Of a stretch of DNA of 64,000 nt, positions 1 to 11,343 are shown one piece after another. Position 1 is the stretch's first letter, and each line of letters opens with the position of its first letter. A model generated the notes under the pieces. It did no database searches. It was not told the origin of the DNA and saw nothing but the letters and a program-made list of their open reading frames with translations. This stretch comes from Paenirhizobium daejeonense (GTDB taxonomy: Bacteria; Pseudomonadota; Alphaproteobacteria; Rhizobiales; Rhizobiaceae), in assembly GCF_014280875.1 (NCBI RefSeq), contig NZ_JACLAL010000006.1, forward strand, positions 124,001-188,000. Reading direction: 5' to 3'. The position numbers and the translations under genes were made by a program.

Positions 1-1791
1 ACGGGCGTGTTTCTCGATGGCCTCAGCCTTTATTCGTATGGCTTCGGCGGTTTCCAGATGGACCCGTTCTTCCTGGAGCGTGTCGAGGTGCTGAAGGGAC
101 CGGCTTCCGTTCTCTATGGTGCGTCGAACCCCGGCGGTCTCGTCAACATGGTCGGCAAGCGGGCGCTGGACGAAAAACTGCTCTACACCGAAACCGGCAT
201 CAACAGTGACGGCAATGCCTTCTTCGGCTTCGATGCGGGCGATGTACTGCAGGAAGGTGCGTTCAGCTATCGCCTGACCGGCAAGATCGCCGGTGGCGAT
301 CAGTATACCGATTATTCCGAGGATTTCCGCGGTGGGATCATGCCGCAATTCACCTGGAAGCCGGATGAATCCACCAGGCTCAACGTCTACGGTTTCTACT
401 CCGCGCTCGATCAGGTGCATGTGGGCAACGGCTTTTACCCTTACGTCGGCACGGTGGTCGATGCTCCCTTTGGCAAGATCGACCCGAAGTCCTTTTACGG
501 CGAGCCGGATATCGACCATGGCGAATACCAGCAGACCATGATCGGCTATGAGGTCGAGCATGAGCTGGACAGCGGCTGGAAGCTTTCGCAGAACGCCCGC
601 TACGCTCATCTCAACAAGTATGAGAACGCGCCCTACACCTACGGCTATTACGATTCTTCGACCGGCACCGGCTATCTCGAAGAACCGGCCGGCCCTGACT
701 ACGAGTTCTACCGTATCGGTTTCGAAGGCAAATCCAAGGTCGACAGCTTCGTCGTCGACAACCGGATCAATGGCGAATTCGCAACCGGCGGATTGGACCA
801 CGACCTGACTGTTGGCCTCGATTACAAGTATTACCGTCTCGATCATGAGCAGGCCTGCTGCGGCTCGACGCCGATCGGCGTAACGGACCCGGTCTATGGC
901 GCAGCGCAGGGCACCAACTTTGTCTATCTCGACCAGGTGCTGACCCAGCAGCAGGTCGGCATCTATGCGCAGGACCAGATCAAGTTCGGCGGCGGCTTCA
1001 TCGCCACGCTCAATGGCCGCTACGACTTCGTGAAGACGGAATCGGATGCCACCGTCGGTTACTCCTATGATGCCGACGACAAGGCGGCGAGTGGCCGTAT
1101 CGGTCTTGCCTACGAGTTCGCCAACGGCTTCACGCCCTATGCCAGCGCCTCGACCTTCTTCAATCCCGTGATCGGTTCCAGCGCCACCGCGCCGATCAAG
1201 CCGGAAGAAGGCTATCAGGTCGAGGGCGGCTTCAAGTACGAGCCGACCGCATTCGAAGGCCTGTTCACGGCGTCGGTCTTCCATCTGGTCAAGCAGAACT
1301 GGACCGTTACCGATCCGGCCACCTTCCTGCAGTCGCAGATCGGCGAAGTCACCTCCACCGGCATCGAACTCGAAGCCAAGGTGCAGATTGCCGACGACTG
1401 GAAGGCGACGGCGGCCTTCACCTGGCAGGATCTTGAGATGACCGAGCATGCCGATCCGACCCTGGTCGGCAACAGCCCCTACCTCATTCCGGCCGTCACC
1501 GCTTCGGCCTGGCTCGATTACACGGTGCCGACTGGCGTTCTCGAAGGCCTGAGCGTTGGCGCAGGTCTGCGTTACCAGGGAGAATCCTGGGCGGATTATG
1601 CCAATACTCTCAAGGTGCCGGACGCATTGCTCGCCGATGCGGCCATCCGCTACGAGAAGGACGGCTGGGGTCTGTCGCTCAATGTCGCGAACCTGTTCGA
1701 CAAGGAATATGTCAAGGGTTGCCAGGGCACGTTGACCTGCGGTTATGGCGAGGGACGTACCTTCACGCTGAAGCTCAGCAAGACCTGGTAA
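1..1791 (+). CDS. TonB-dependent siderophore receptor, 5' partial
   Basis: Outer-membrane beta-barrel that takes up ferric siderophores using TonB/ExbBD energy. The reading frame is open to base 1, so the signal peptide, TonB box and start of the plug are missing; 596 residues are visible. The plug domain is recognisable in the first 55 residues (RVEVLKGPASVLYG, then NPGGLVNMVGKR), followed by a barrel of alternating aromatic strands in the FhuA/FoxA style. It ends with an aromatic residue (LKLSKTW), the usual signal for barrel insertion. The substrate cannot be told from sequence. A hairpin terminator follows 30 bases downstream. The promoter, and any iron-responsive operator, lie outside the window. 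Confidence 0.93.
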   Translation, partial: TGVFLDGLSLYSYGFGGFQMDPFFLERVEVLKGPASVLYGASNPGGLVNMVGKRALDEKLLYTETGINSDGNAFFGFDAGDVLQEGAFSYRLTGKIAGGDQYTDYSEDFRGGIMPQFTWKPDESTRLNVYGFYSALDQVHVGNGFYPYVGTVVDAPFGKIDPKSFYGEPDIDHGEYQQTMIGYEVEHELDSGWKLSQNARYAHLNKYENAPYTYGYYDSSTGTGYLEEPAGPDYEFYRIGFEGKSKVDSFVVDNRINGEFATGGLDHDLTVGLDYKYYRLDHEQACCGSTPIGVTDPVYGAAQGTNFVYLDQVLTQQQVGIYAQDQIKFGGGFIATLNGRYDFVKTESDATVGYSYDADDKAASGRIGLAYEFANGFTPYASASTFFNPVIGSSATAPIKPEEGYQVEGGFKYEPTAFEGLFTASVFHLVKQNWTVTDPATFLQSQIGEVTSTGIELEAKVQIADDWKATAAFTWQDLEMTEHADPTLVGNSPYLIPAVTASAWLDYTVPTGVLEGLSVGAGLRYQGESWADYANTLKVPDALLADAAIRYEKDGWGLSLNVANLFDKEYVKGCQGTLTCGYGEGRTFTLKLSKTW

Positions 1792-1820
1792 CACAGGCCT
1801 GCCGACTGAATGGCTTCAGA

Positions 1821-1854
1821 AAGCCGCCGGGACCGATCGGTTCCGGCGGTTTTC
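1821..1854 (+). terminator. Rho-independent terminator after the TonB receptor
   Basis: Stem AAGCCGCCGG / CCGGCGGTT with a 12-base loop followed by TTTT. It sits between the receptor and the convergent helicase gene. Confidence 0.75.
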
Positions 1855-1881
1855 CTTCTTGCGGGTATTGCGGTTGAGAGT

Positions 1882-4056
1882 TCAGCGCCACAAGCCGCGC
1901 ATGCGGGCGCCGACGTCGATCCGCTTCTGCCGCTCGCCCTGCCCTGCCTGCGCTTCGCCAGCGGTGGCCAGCGGCCAGCTCACCTTCTCGAAATATTGCA
2001 GCAGCATGGCAGGGATGAAGCGCGAGCGGGCGGCGTAGACATGGCGGTCGCCCTGTGCGTTCTGGCCATGGGTGAAGAAGCGCTGCGGCGTGATGATATG
2101 CAGGCTGTCCTTGGCGCGCGTCATCGCGACATAGAGCAGGCGGCGCTCCTCATCGATCTCGTCGGTGGTGCCGACCCCGAGATCCGAGGGAATGCAGCCA
2201 TCGACGCAGTTCAGCACGAAGACGGACGTCCATTCCTGCCCCTTGGCGGAGTGAATGGTCGAAAGGATCAGGTAATCTTCGTCGCGCAGCGGCACGCCGG
2301 CCTGATCGCTGGTCGCATCCGGTGGATCGAGTGTGAGTTCGGTCAGGAAACGTTCCCGCGAGGGATAGCCGCCAGCGATCTGCTCGAGTTGCAAGAGGTC
2401 GGCCAGGCGGGTCTCGGCATCTTCGTGGATGCGGCCGAGATGCGGTTCATACCATTCCCGCGCCCGGGCGATTTCGCCCGGCCAGCCGAGGCTCATGCTT
2501 CTCAGCTCCATGAGCATCCTGGTGAATGCGCTCCATTCCTCGCCGCAGCGGGGCGGCGGTGGCATTTCGGCAAGCGAAATCAGAGGTTCCGGATCGGCGG
2601 CTGAGGTGTCGAGGATCTTGCCGGCCGTCTGCGGGCCGATGCCGGGAAGCAACTGCAACAGGCGAAAGCCTGCCACCTTGTCGCGCGGGTTCTGGGCGAA
2701 GCGCAGGGTCGCCAGCAGATCCTTCACATGGGCGGCGTCGAGGAATTTCAGCCCACCGAACTTCACGAAGGGGATGTTTCGCCGCGTCAGCTCGATTTCC
2801 AGCGGGCCGCTATGGTTCGACGCACGGAAGAGCACGGCCTGTTGCTTGAGCGTCGTGCCAGTCTCGCGGGCCGCGAGCACCTGCTCGGCGACATAACGGG
2901 CCTGATCGGCCTCATCGCGTACGCCGACGAGCATCGGGCGTGCCTCGCTTGCCCGCTCGCTCCAGAGGTTCTTGGTGAAGCGTTCGCGGGCAAGGCCGAT
3001 GACGCCGTTTGCCGCCGTCAGGATCGGCTGGGTGGAGCGATAATTGCGGTCGAGGGTCACGACATCGGCCGGCGGATCGAACTGCTTCGGAAAATCGAGG
3101 ATGTTGCGGATCGTCGCGGCACGGAAGGAATAGATCGACTGGGCGTCGTCGCCGACTACGGTCAGCCCGATACCCTCCGGCTTCATTGCGGTCAGGATCG
3201 TCGACTGCAACCGGTTGGTGTCCTGATATTCGTCGACCAGAACATGGTCGAAGCGGCCGCCGATCGCACCAGCGAGATGGGGATCGGTAACGGCATGGGC
3301 CCAGTAAAGCAGGAGATCGTCGTAATCGAGCACGTTCTGCGCCTGCTTGGCCTCGACATAGCCGGCAAACAGCTCCTTCAACTGGCTTTCCCAGTTGCTG
3401 CACCAGGGGAAGGAGGATTGCAGCGCGTCTTTCAGTGGGCATTCCGCATTCACGACGCGGGAATAGATCGCAAGACAGGTCGCCTTGGTGGGAAAGCGGC
3501 TTTCCAGCTTCGAAAGGCCGAGCTGGTGACGGACCAGATTCATCAGATCGGCCGAATCCTCCCGGTCATGAATGGTGAAATCCGGGTCGAGGCCGATCTC
3601 GTAGGCATATTCCCGCAGGATGCGGGCGCCGATGCCGTGAAAGGTTCCGGCCCAGGTCAGGGCGTCCGTCAGGGTGGATGCCTCGTTGCCCAGCACCTTG
3701 CGGCAGATGCGCTCCACGCGGATGGCCATCTCGCTTGCGGCGCGCCGGGAAAAGGTCATCAGCAGGATGCGGCGGGGGTCGGCTCCGTTGACCAGCAGAT
3801 GGGCGACGCGGTGGGCCAGCGTATTGGTCTTGCCCGATCCGGCGCCCGCGATGATCAAAAGAGGCCCGGCGCCACCCTCGGGGGCCGGGATGCCATGGGC
3901 GACGGCCGACCTCTGCTGCTCGTTCAGGGCATCCAGATAGGTTGATTGCACCGGCAGTGTCGGGCTGGAGGTCATGCCCATGATGTGCCTGACTATGGGC
4001 GATTCGGCAAGAACATAGGGCGAACTTTCCTCGCCCTTCGGTTCGGGTGTGGTCAT
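1882..4056 (-). CDS. UvrD/Rep-type ATP-dependent DNA helicase
   Basis: Superfamily 1A 3'-5' DNA helicase, presumably in DNA repair or replication restart. Walker A is GAGSGKT near residue 71 and motif II is VDEYQDTN near residue 275; the C-terminal half has motif VI-like VAMTRAKDSL. At about 724 residues it is shorter than classical UvrD/PcrA (about 720-860) and has only a short C-terminal extension. The start is uncertain: the frame stays open to 4176, but ATG at 4056 (MTTPEP) follows AT-rich sequence, while ATG at 3975 (MTSSPT) lies just before the conserved domain. This is a UvrD paralogue rather than certain uvrD itself, so no symbol is given. Confidence 0.88.
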   Translation of the reverse strand: MTTPEPKGEESSPYVLAESPIVRHIMGMTSSPTLPVQSTYLDALNEQQRSAVAHGIPAPEGGAGPLLIIAGAGSGKTNTLAHRVAHLLVNGADPRRILLMTFSRRAASEMAIRVERICRKVLGNEASTLTDALTWAGTFHGIGARILREYAYEIGLDPDFTIHDREDSADLMNLVRHQLGLSKLESRFPTKATCLAIYSRVVNAECPLKDALQSSFPWCSNWESQLKELFAGYVEAKQAQNVLDYDDLLLYWAHAVTDPHLAGAIGGRFDHVLVDEYQDTNRLQSTILTAMKPEGIGLTVVGDDAQSIYSFRAATIRNILDFPKQFDPPADVVTLDRNYRSTQPILTAANGVIGLARERFTKNLWSERASEARPMLVGVRDEADQARYVAEQVLAARETGTTLKQQAVLFRASNHSGPLEIELTRRNIPFVKFGGLKFLDAAHVKDLLATLRFAQNPRDKVAGFRLLQLLPGIGPQTAGKILDTSAADPEPLISLAEMPPPPRCGEEWSAFTRMLMELRSMSLGWPGEIARAREWYEPHLGRIHEDAETRLADLLQLEQIAGGYPSRERFLTELTLDPPDATSDQAGVPLRDEDYLILSTIHSAKGQEWTSVFVLNCVDGCIPSDLGVGTTDEIDEERRLLYVAMTRAKDSLHIITPQRFFTHGQNAQGDRHVYAARSRFIPAMLLQYFEKVSWPLATAGEAQAGQGERQKRIDVGARMRGLWR

Positions 4057-4262
4057 GGGCCAGCGGAAATCATTCGTCCGCACTAATATGCTTTTTTTAG
4101 CGCCGCCGCATTTTGAACAAAACACCGCCCAAATTTCCATCGAGACTGCCGGCTCTTGGTTGGCGCGGTGCGCCAAAACGGTCCGGTCTGGCGCATTGAC
4201 CCCTTACCCCCAGCCCCCCAATGCCCCCGGGCCGGACCGGCCAAGGTAAACTCTCGAAAAAC

Positions 4263-5012
4263 TCAGGACTTCGTCGGATCCGCCATCATGGTCGCGCCGA
4301 GAATGCCTGCGGGCTCGCCCTGCGGTCCGGTCGATTGCAGGAGAATGGCGCAGCCGCTGTTGCCGTCCTTGTCGATCAGCTTGGCCGGCAGCACGAGATC
4401 GAGCGCGGAACCGTCCCACATGCCGACAGTCTGGACGTCGGTGACGCTGTTCCAGTAGACCATCTTCTTGCCGATGTTCTCGCCCTTCAAGAGCTCGACT
4501 GTTTCCTTGCGACGGAAATAAACCACGACGACATCGGCCTTGCCGACGCCTGCCCCGACCTTAACCACCAGTTCGTCGCCCTTGCGTTCGGCAGCAACGG
4601 GAATGGTCAGGCCGCCTCCGGCATTTTCGAGCGCGCCGAGCTTCTGGTTGATGGCGCCGATATCGGTGCCCTTCATGTGGTCGCGGCCGTTGAGGATCGC
4701 CTGGGGGGTGTAGACGCCACTGCGGCCGAGGCTGCTGGCATAGCCATACTGGCGCTTGGTGTTTTCCTTCGAGGCGAGCGTGTCGGCCCAGCCCATGTAG
4801 TTCCAGTAATCGACGTGATAGGCGAGCGCCACGACATCGCCCTGGCGCACCAGTGTCTCGAAGGCGCGGTCGGCCGGCGGGCAGGAACCGCAGCCCTGCG
4901 AGGTGAACAGTTCCACGACGCCCCTCAGAGGCGTGCCGTCGCCGGCGAGCGCCGGACTACTCAGCCCCAGCGTCAGCAAGAATGCCAGACCTTTGAACAT
5001 GCTCCTGTTCAT
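4263..5012 (-). CDS. DUF1223 family secreted thioredoxin-like protein
   Basis: A 249-residue exported protein. A Sec signal peptide ends at SSPALA near residue 23. The mature part begins with a thioredoxin-like strand and the motif QGCGSCPPAD (Cys41 and Cys44), as in DUF1223 proteins. The biochemical role of the family is not established; the CGSC motif suggests thiol redox work in the periplasm. The start at 5012 is chosen because it begins the signal peptide; the frame runs 24 codons further upstream with no signal-like sequence. It appears to be a single-gene transcript. Confidence 0.85.
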   Translation of the reverse strand: MNRSMFKGLAFLLTLGLSSPALAGDGTPLRGVVELFTSQGCGSCPPADRAFETLVRQGDVVALAYHVDYWNYMGWADTLASKENTKRQYGYASSLGRSGVYTPQAILNGRDHMKGTDIGAINQKLGALENAGGGLTIPVAAERKGDELVVKVGAGVGKADVVVVYFRRKETVELLKGENIGKKMVYWNSVTDVQTVGMWDGSALDLVLPAKLIDKDGNSGCAILLQSTGPQGEPAGILGATMMADPTKS

Positions 5013-5130
5013 GGAGTGCCCCGTCTTGCGATCCAGCGCTTCGTGGATGCGCCGCCGTTGATCTTCCTTTGTACGTGCCGACACATAGCTCTTCCGGCGT
5101 TCAAGGCAAAGTCACGATGGGGTGAAACCT

Positions 5131-5229
5131 GAGCGATACCAGCAAAAGTGGGAACCGGTTTTGCGTCCGGAATTGCGGCAAGGCGAAGAGCTGGAGCATT
5201 GCGGGCGATTCTATTTTCGCCGGAAAGAC
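5131..5229 (-). repeat. Composite palindromic intergenic repeat, copy A
   Basis: Read on the minus strand it matches the elements at 39056-39148 and 59702-59802: a segment containing TTTCCGGCGAAAA, then GCAATTCCGGACGCAAAACC and CCCACTTTTGCTGG. Such mosaic palindromes (RIME-like) are common between genes of Rhizobium and relatives. Boundaries are approximate. Confidence 0.65.
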
Positions 5230-5263
5230 TCCCTGCCCGAGGACGCCCGAGCGAACCGTAATG

Positions 5264-5302
5264 CCAAGGAAAACCGCCGGACGACAGGGTCGACCGGCGG
5301 TT
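5264..5302 (-). terminator. Rho-independent terminator of acnA
   Basis: On the minus strand the stem AACCGCCGG / CCGGCGGTT (5302-5294 and 5280-5272) is followed by TTTCCTT, 24 bases after the acnA stop codon. Confidence 0.8.
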
Positions 5303-5325
5303 CGTGTTCAATAAGGCAAGCCCGA

Positions 5326-8019
<2,694 letters not shown>

Positions 8020-8207
8020 GGATAGAAACCCCGCATATTCTGATAGCCTACACATACGTGCGGACGCCTATGCACTCATGCACATCAGGATGCGGGTACG
8101 ACCATTTCCGCTGTCCGCCCGTGAAAATTGCCCTTAGCAATCATCAAGTTCGGCGCAAGGATGAAGTTCACGCCGGCCGCTGGCGTGGTTGAAACTCATA
8201 TAGATAA

Positions 8208-8218
8208 TTTCTAAGAAA
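8208..8218. promoter_or_regulatory. Palindrome in the acnA-ccmA divergent intergenic region
   Basis: TTTCTAAGAAA is an 11-base perfect palindrome in an AT-rich patch about 80 bases upstream of ccmA. The 277-base divergent gap must contain promoters for both acnA and ccmA. This resembles half of an Irr-type iron control element, but the full spaced dyad is absent, so the assignment is tentative. Confidence 0.25.
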
Positions 8219-8296
8219 GCTGCCAGACCAAACAATGGCGAATTGAGACAATTTTTTCGACAGGCGACCGGTATGGTTGCCGGAAAGCGAACGGGG

Positions 8297-8944
8297 ATGC
8301 GGCTCACTGCCGAAAAGCTCGCCGCCAGGCGTGGCGAAGACCTGATTTTTTTCGATATTTCCTTTGAATTGCACGCTGGCGAGGCGATGGTCCTGACCGG
8401 TCGCAACGGTTCGGGCAAATCGACGCTGCTGAGGGTGGTTGCGGGACTTCTGAGGCCTGACCGCGGCAAGGTCGAATTCCGGTTCCGTGATGGCGAAGAA
8501 TCGCGGCCGGCGCACGAGGTGAGCCAATATCTCGGCCATCGCAACGCCATGAAGCAGGAGCTTACCGTTCGCGAGAACCTTGTTTTCTGGCGGGACTTTC
8601 TCGGCGATGCCGAGGGAGAAAGGGGCCTTTCCGTCGAAGAGGCGGCGGAAGCCGTCGGCCTCGGCAGCATCACGCATCTTCCCTATGGTTATCTCTCCGC
8701 CGGCCAGCAGCGACGCTTCGCGATGGCCAAGCTGATCGTCGCCTACCGCCCGGTCTGGATCCTCGACGAGCCGACGGCGGCGCTCGACACCAGCGCCGAC
8801 GAGATGTTCGCAGGCCTCGTCCACGCCCATCTCGCCAGGGGCGGCATCGCGATCGCCGCCACTCACCAGCCGCTTGGTCTCAGGGGCGCGAAGACGCTGG
8901 TGATGAGGGGTTTCGAGTATCATGAGGCGGAGGAGGTGCTGTGA
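8297..8944 (+). CDS. ccmA: Cytochrome c maturation ABC ATPase CcmA
   Basis: ATP-binding subunit of the CcmABCD complex, which releases haem-loaded CcmE for cytochrome c assembly. It has 215 residues. Walker A is GRNGSGKST (near residue 36), the signature is LSAGQQRRFAMAKL, Walker B is WILDEPTAALD, and an H-loop histidine follows (AATHQP). ATG 8297 (MRLTAEKL) is chosen because it matches CcmA N termini and follows GGGG; an in-frame ATG at 8273 is possible. It is the first gene of the ccmABCDG cluster (rhizobial names cycVWZXY). Confidence 0.95.
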   Translation: MRLTAEKLAARRGEDLIFFDISFELHAGEAMVLTGRNGSGKSTLLRVVAGLLRPDRGKVEFRFRDGEESRPAHEVSQYLGHRNAMKQELTVRENLVFWRDFLGDAEGERGLSVEEAAEAVGLGSITHLPYGYLSAGQQRRFAMAKLIVAYRPVWILDEPTAALDTSADEMFAGLVHAHLARGGIAIAATHQPLGLRGAKTLVMRGFEYHEAEEVL

Positions 8945-9027
8945 TGTGGCTTGCTCGCGGTCCGTTGTTCGGCCTTTTTTTGCCAATGCTCTTCATCCGC
9001 CTGCCGGTGCTGCAACGTCTCCGCTTT

Positions 9028-9051
9028 CCTCTCCCCGCTTGCGGGGAGAGG
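9028..9051. repeat. CCTCTCCCC palindrome between ccmA and ccmB
   Basis: Perfect 11-base inverted repeat (CCTCTCCCCGC / GCGGGGAGAGG) with a 2-base loop, of a kind widespread in rhizobial intergenic DNA. A degenerate relative lies at 18330-18392. It accounts for the unusually long 136-base gap inside an otherwise tightly packed operon. Confidence 0.7.
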
Positions 9052-9080
9052 GTGAGGGGCAATTTCCAAGGTGTTTCCGC

Positions 9081-9740
9081 ATGATCGCCCTCTTCTTCCG
9101 CGACCTCAAACTCTCGGTGCGGGCGGGAGGCGGCGCACTGATCGGCGTCCTGTTCTTTATGACGGTCGTTGCCGTCATCCCGTTCGGGGTCGGTCCTGAT
9201 CTCAACCTCCTGTCGCGTATCGGGCCGGCCATCGTCTGGATCGGGGCCTTGCTTGCAGCCCTTCTCGGGCTCGACCGGCTGTTCCAGGCGGATCGCGACG
9301 ACGGGTCGCTCGATCTGGTCCTGATGCAGGAGACGCCGCTGGTCCTGACCGTCTTCGTCAAATGCCTCGCGCACTGGACTGCCACGAGCCTGCCGCTGGT
9401 CATTGCCTCGCCGCTGCTTGGCCTGTTCATGAACATGGACGAGGTGGCGATCGGCGCGGTGATGCTGACGCTTCTGGTCGGATCACCGGCGATCACTTTC
9501 ATTGGAGCGGCCGGCGCTGCGGTTGCCGTCGCATTGCCCCGCGGCGGACTTCTGGTATCCATTCTGGTGCTGCCGCTGGCCATTCCGGTGCTGATCTTCG
9601 GGGTTAGCGCTTCCTATGCGGCGGTGCAGGAGCCGGCCCCATTTATGCCGCCCTTCCTGTTTCTGATTGCGATCACGCTGTTCTTCGCGGTGATCGGTCC
9701 GCTTGCCGCCGCACTGGCGCTGCGCAACGCGTCCGATTGA
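9081..9740 (+). CDS. ccmB: Haem exporter membrane protein CcmB
   Basis: Inner-membrane subunit of the CcmABCD complex in cytochrome c maturation. The 219 residues (starting MIALFFRDLKLSVR) contain about six hydrophobic segments, and the cytoplasmic N-terminal helix followed by a glycine-rich first membrane segment is typical of CcmB. The frame remains open 53 codons upstream, but that part is an arginine-rich shadow of the ccmA end and the palindrome, so ATG 9081 is preferred. It lies between ccmA and ccmC, as in other alphaproteobacteria. Confidence 0.93.
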   Translation: MIALFFRDLKLSVRAGGGALIGVLFFMTVVAVIPFGVGPDLNLLSRIGPAIVWIGALLAALLGLDRLFQADRDDGSLDLVLMQETPLVLTVFVKCLAHWTATSLPLVIASPLLGLFMNMDEVAIGAVMLTLLVGSPAITFIGAAGAAVAVALPRGGLLVSILVLPLAIPVLIFGVSASYAAVQEPAPFMPPFLFLIAITLFFAVIGPLAAALALRNASD

Positions 9741-9785
9741 CCCGGATCAATTGCAGACGACCCTCTCTCAGGTTAGAAGCATTCC

Positions 9786-10553
9786 ATGAACGACACGAGC
9801 CTTGCCATTTCGAAGTTCAGCGATCTCGCCAACCCGACCCGGTTTCTGGCGCTGGTAGCACGCGTCCTGCCGTGGTTCGCCTGTCTGACCGCTGCGCTCT
9901 TCGCCGTGGGGCTCTATCTGAGCTTCACGACCGAGGGCGATTACCAGCAGGGCGAGACCGTGCGCATCATGTATGTCCATGTGCCGGCGGCCTGGCTTTC
10001 GATGATGTGCTATTCTGTCATGGCGCTTTCGGCCATCGGCACGCTCGTCTGGCGCCATCCGCTGGCGGATGTCAGCCACAAGGCCGCAGCACCGCTGGGT
10101 GCGGCCTTCACTCTGATCGCGTTGATTACCGGCTCTCTTTGGGGCAAGCCGATGTGGGGCACCTGGTGGGTGTGGGATGCGCGTCTCACCTCCGTCTTCG
10201 TGCTGTTTTTGATGTATCTCGGCCTGATCGCGCTCAACCGGTCGATGGACGATGCCTCGAAGGCAGCCCGCGTCAGCTCCGTGCTGATCCTCGTCGGCTT
10301 CGTCAACATCCCGATCATCAAGTTTTCGGTCGAGTGGTGGAACACGCTGCACCAGCCGGCGTCGGTGATCCGGCTCGACGGGCCGACCATCGATCCGGAA
10401 TTCCTCTGGCCCCTGCTGATCATGGCCGTAGCCTTCACCATGCTGTTCTTCACGCTGCATCTGATGGCCATGCGCAACGAGATCTGGCGCCGGCGCATAG
10501 CGACGCAGCGCCGAATGGCAGCCCGCATGGCGGGCCGGGAGGCTTCTCCATGA
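9786..10553 (+). CDS. ccmC: Haem lyase/transfer protein CcmC
   Basis: Membrane protein that binds haem and passes it to CcmE during cytochrome c biogenesis. The 255 residues form six predicted membrane helices with the tryptophan-rich signature GTWWVWDARLTS that defines the CcmC/CcmF haem-handling family. Conserved flanking histidines are present (VHVPAAW on one side, WNTLHQPAS on the other). The stop overlaps the ccmD start (ATGA), indicating translational coupling. Confidence 0.96.
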   Translation: MNDTSLAISKFSDLANPTRFLALVARVLPWFACLTAALFAVGLYLSFTTEGDYQQGETVRIMYVHVPAAWLSMMCYSVMALSAIGTLVWRHPLADVSHKAAAPLGAAFTLIALITGSLWGKPMWGTWWVWDARLTSVFVLFLMYLGLIALNRSMDDASKAARVSSVLILVGFVNIPIIKFSVEWWNTLHQPASVIRLDGPTIDPEFLWPLLIMAVAFTMLFFTLHLMAMRNEIWRRRIATQRRMAARMAGREASP

Positions 10554-10726
10554 GCCACGCCTTTTACGTCTACCTGTCCTACGGAATTGCCGGCCTGATC
10601 ATCCTGGCGCTGATCGGCTGGGTCTGGCTGGACGGCCGTGCCCGTCAGGCCGAACTCAAGGTGCTGGAAGCCTCCGGTATGCGCCGCCGCAGCGCCGCCG
10701 CCAAGGCTGAGGGTGCCGGCCAATGA
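10550..10726 (+). CDS. ccmD: Haem exporter protein CcmD
   Basis: Small 58-residue membrane protein that stabilises the CcmABC-CcmE complex. It has one transmembrane helix (residues about 9-27, YLSYGIAGLIILALIGWVW) followed by a basic, cytoplasmic tail, the standard CcmD layout. ATG 10550 overlaps the ccmC stop and its own stop overlaps the ccmG start, both by ATGA. Identification rests on position and topology as well as sequence. Confidence 0.9.
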   Translation: MSHAFYVYLSYGIAGLIILALIGWVWLDGRARQAELKVLEASGMRRRSAAAKAEGAGQ

Positions 10727-11343
10727 GCGAGCCCGCCGTCGAGGAAGAAAAGCCCCGTAAGGGCATTGCCCGCTATGCGCTGGCGCTCGTTCCACTCGCG
10801 GTTTTTGCCGTCATCGCTGGCACGGCCGGCAAGATGCTCTATGAGCAGGACGTCAACGGCAAGAACGTTTCCGACATTCCGTCCGCTCTGATCGGCACAA
10901 GGGCACCGGTGCTGGATCTGCCCGCGCTCGAAGGCTCGAACACGGTGCCGCTGACGACGGCCGCCATCTCCGGCAAACTGACGCTGGTCAACGTCTTCGC
11001 CTCGTGGTGCGTACCGTGTCGGCAGGAGCATCCGATCCTCAAGGAACTGTCCAAGGATCCCCGGCTGAACGTGGTGGGTATCAACTACAAGGATAAAAAC
11101 GAGAACGCCCTGCGTTTCCTCGGCGAACTCGGCAATCCCTATAAGGCGATCGGCGTTGATCCGAACGGCAAGGCGGCGATCGACTGGGGTGTCTACGGCA
11201 TTCCGGAAAGCTATCTCGTCGCCGCCGACGGCACGATCATCTACAAGAAGGTTGGTCCTTTCGATCCGCAGTCGCTGGAGAATGGCCTTTTCCCAGCTAT
11301 CGACAACGCACTCGCACGGCCTCAGGTCACGACGACGAAATGA
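10723..11343 (+). CDS. ccmG: Thiol:disulfide interchange protein CcmG/DsbE
   Basis: Membrane-anchored periplasmic thioredoxin that keeps apocytochrome c cysteines reduced before haem ligation; CycY in rhizobial naming. The 206 residues comprise one N-terminal anchor helix (about 17-38) and a thioredoxin fold with the active site SWCVPCRQEHP. The YGIPESYLV segment carries the conserved cis-proline region of CcmG. It is the last ccm gene here; its stop overlaps the 3' end of the convergent diguanylate cyclase gene by 17 bases. ccmE, ccmF and ccmH are not in the window. Confidence 0.95.
   Translation: MSEPAVEEEKPRKGIARYALALVPLAVFAVIAGTAGKMLYEQDVNGKNVSDIPSALIGTRAPVLDLPALEGSNTVPLTTAAISGKLTLVNVFASWCVPCRQEHPILKELSKDPRLNVVGINYKDKNENALRFLGELGNPYKAIGVDPNGKAAIDWGVYGIPESYLVAADGTIIYKKVGPFDPQSLENGLFPAIDNALARPQVTTTK

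Larger units (their letters stand above)
5013..5325. other. Intergenic region with a repeat and the acnA terminator
   Basis: This 313-base gap holds a composite rhizobial palindromic repeat (5131-5229) and the acnA terminator (5264-5302). I see no convincing gene in it. Confidence 0.7.

Noticed and set aside
2728..3945. Long plus-strand frame opposite the UvrD-type helicase
   Set aside because: It is a shadow of the helicase gene in high-GC DNA; the helicase has all its motifs on the minus strand.
4230..4242. GGCCGG / CCGGCC palindrome after the DUF1223 gene as a terminator
   Set aside because: The loop would be one base and no T-run follows.
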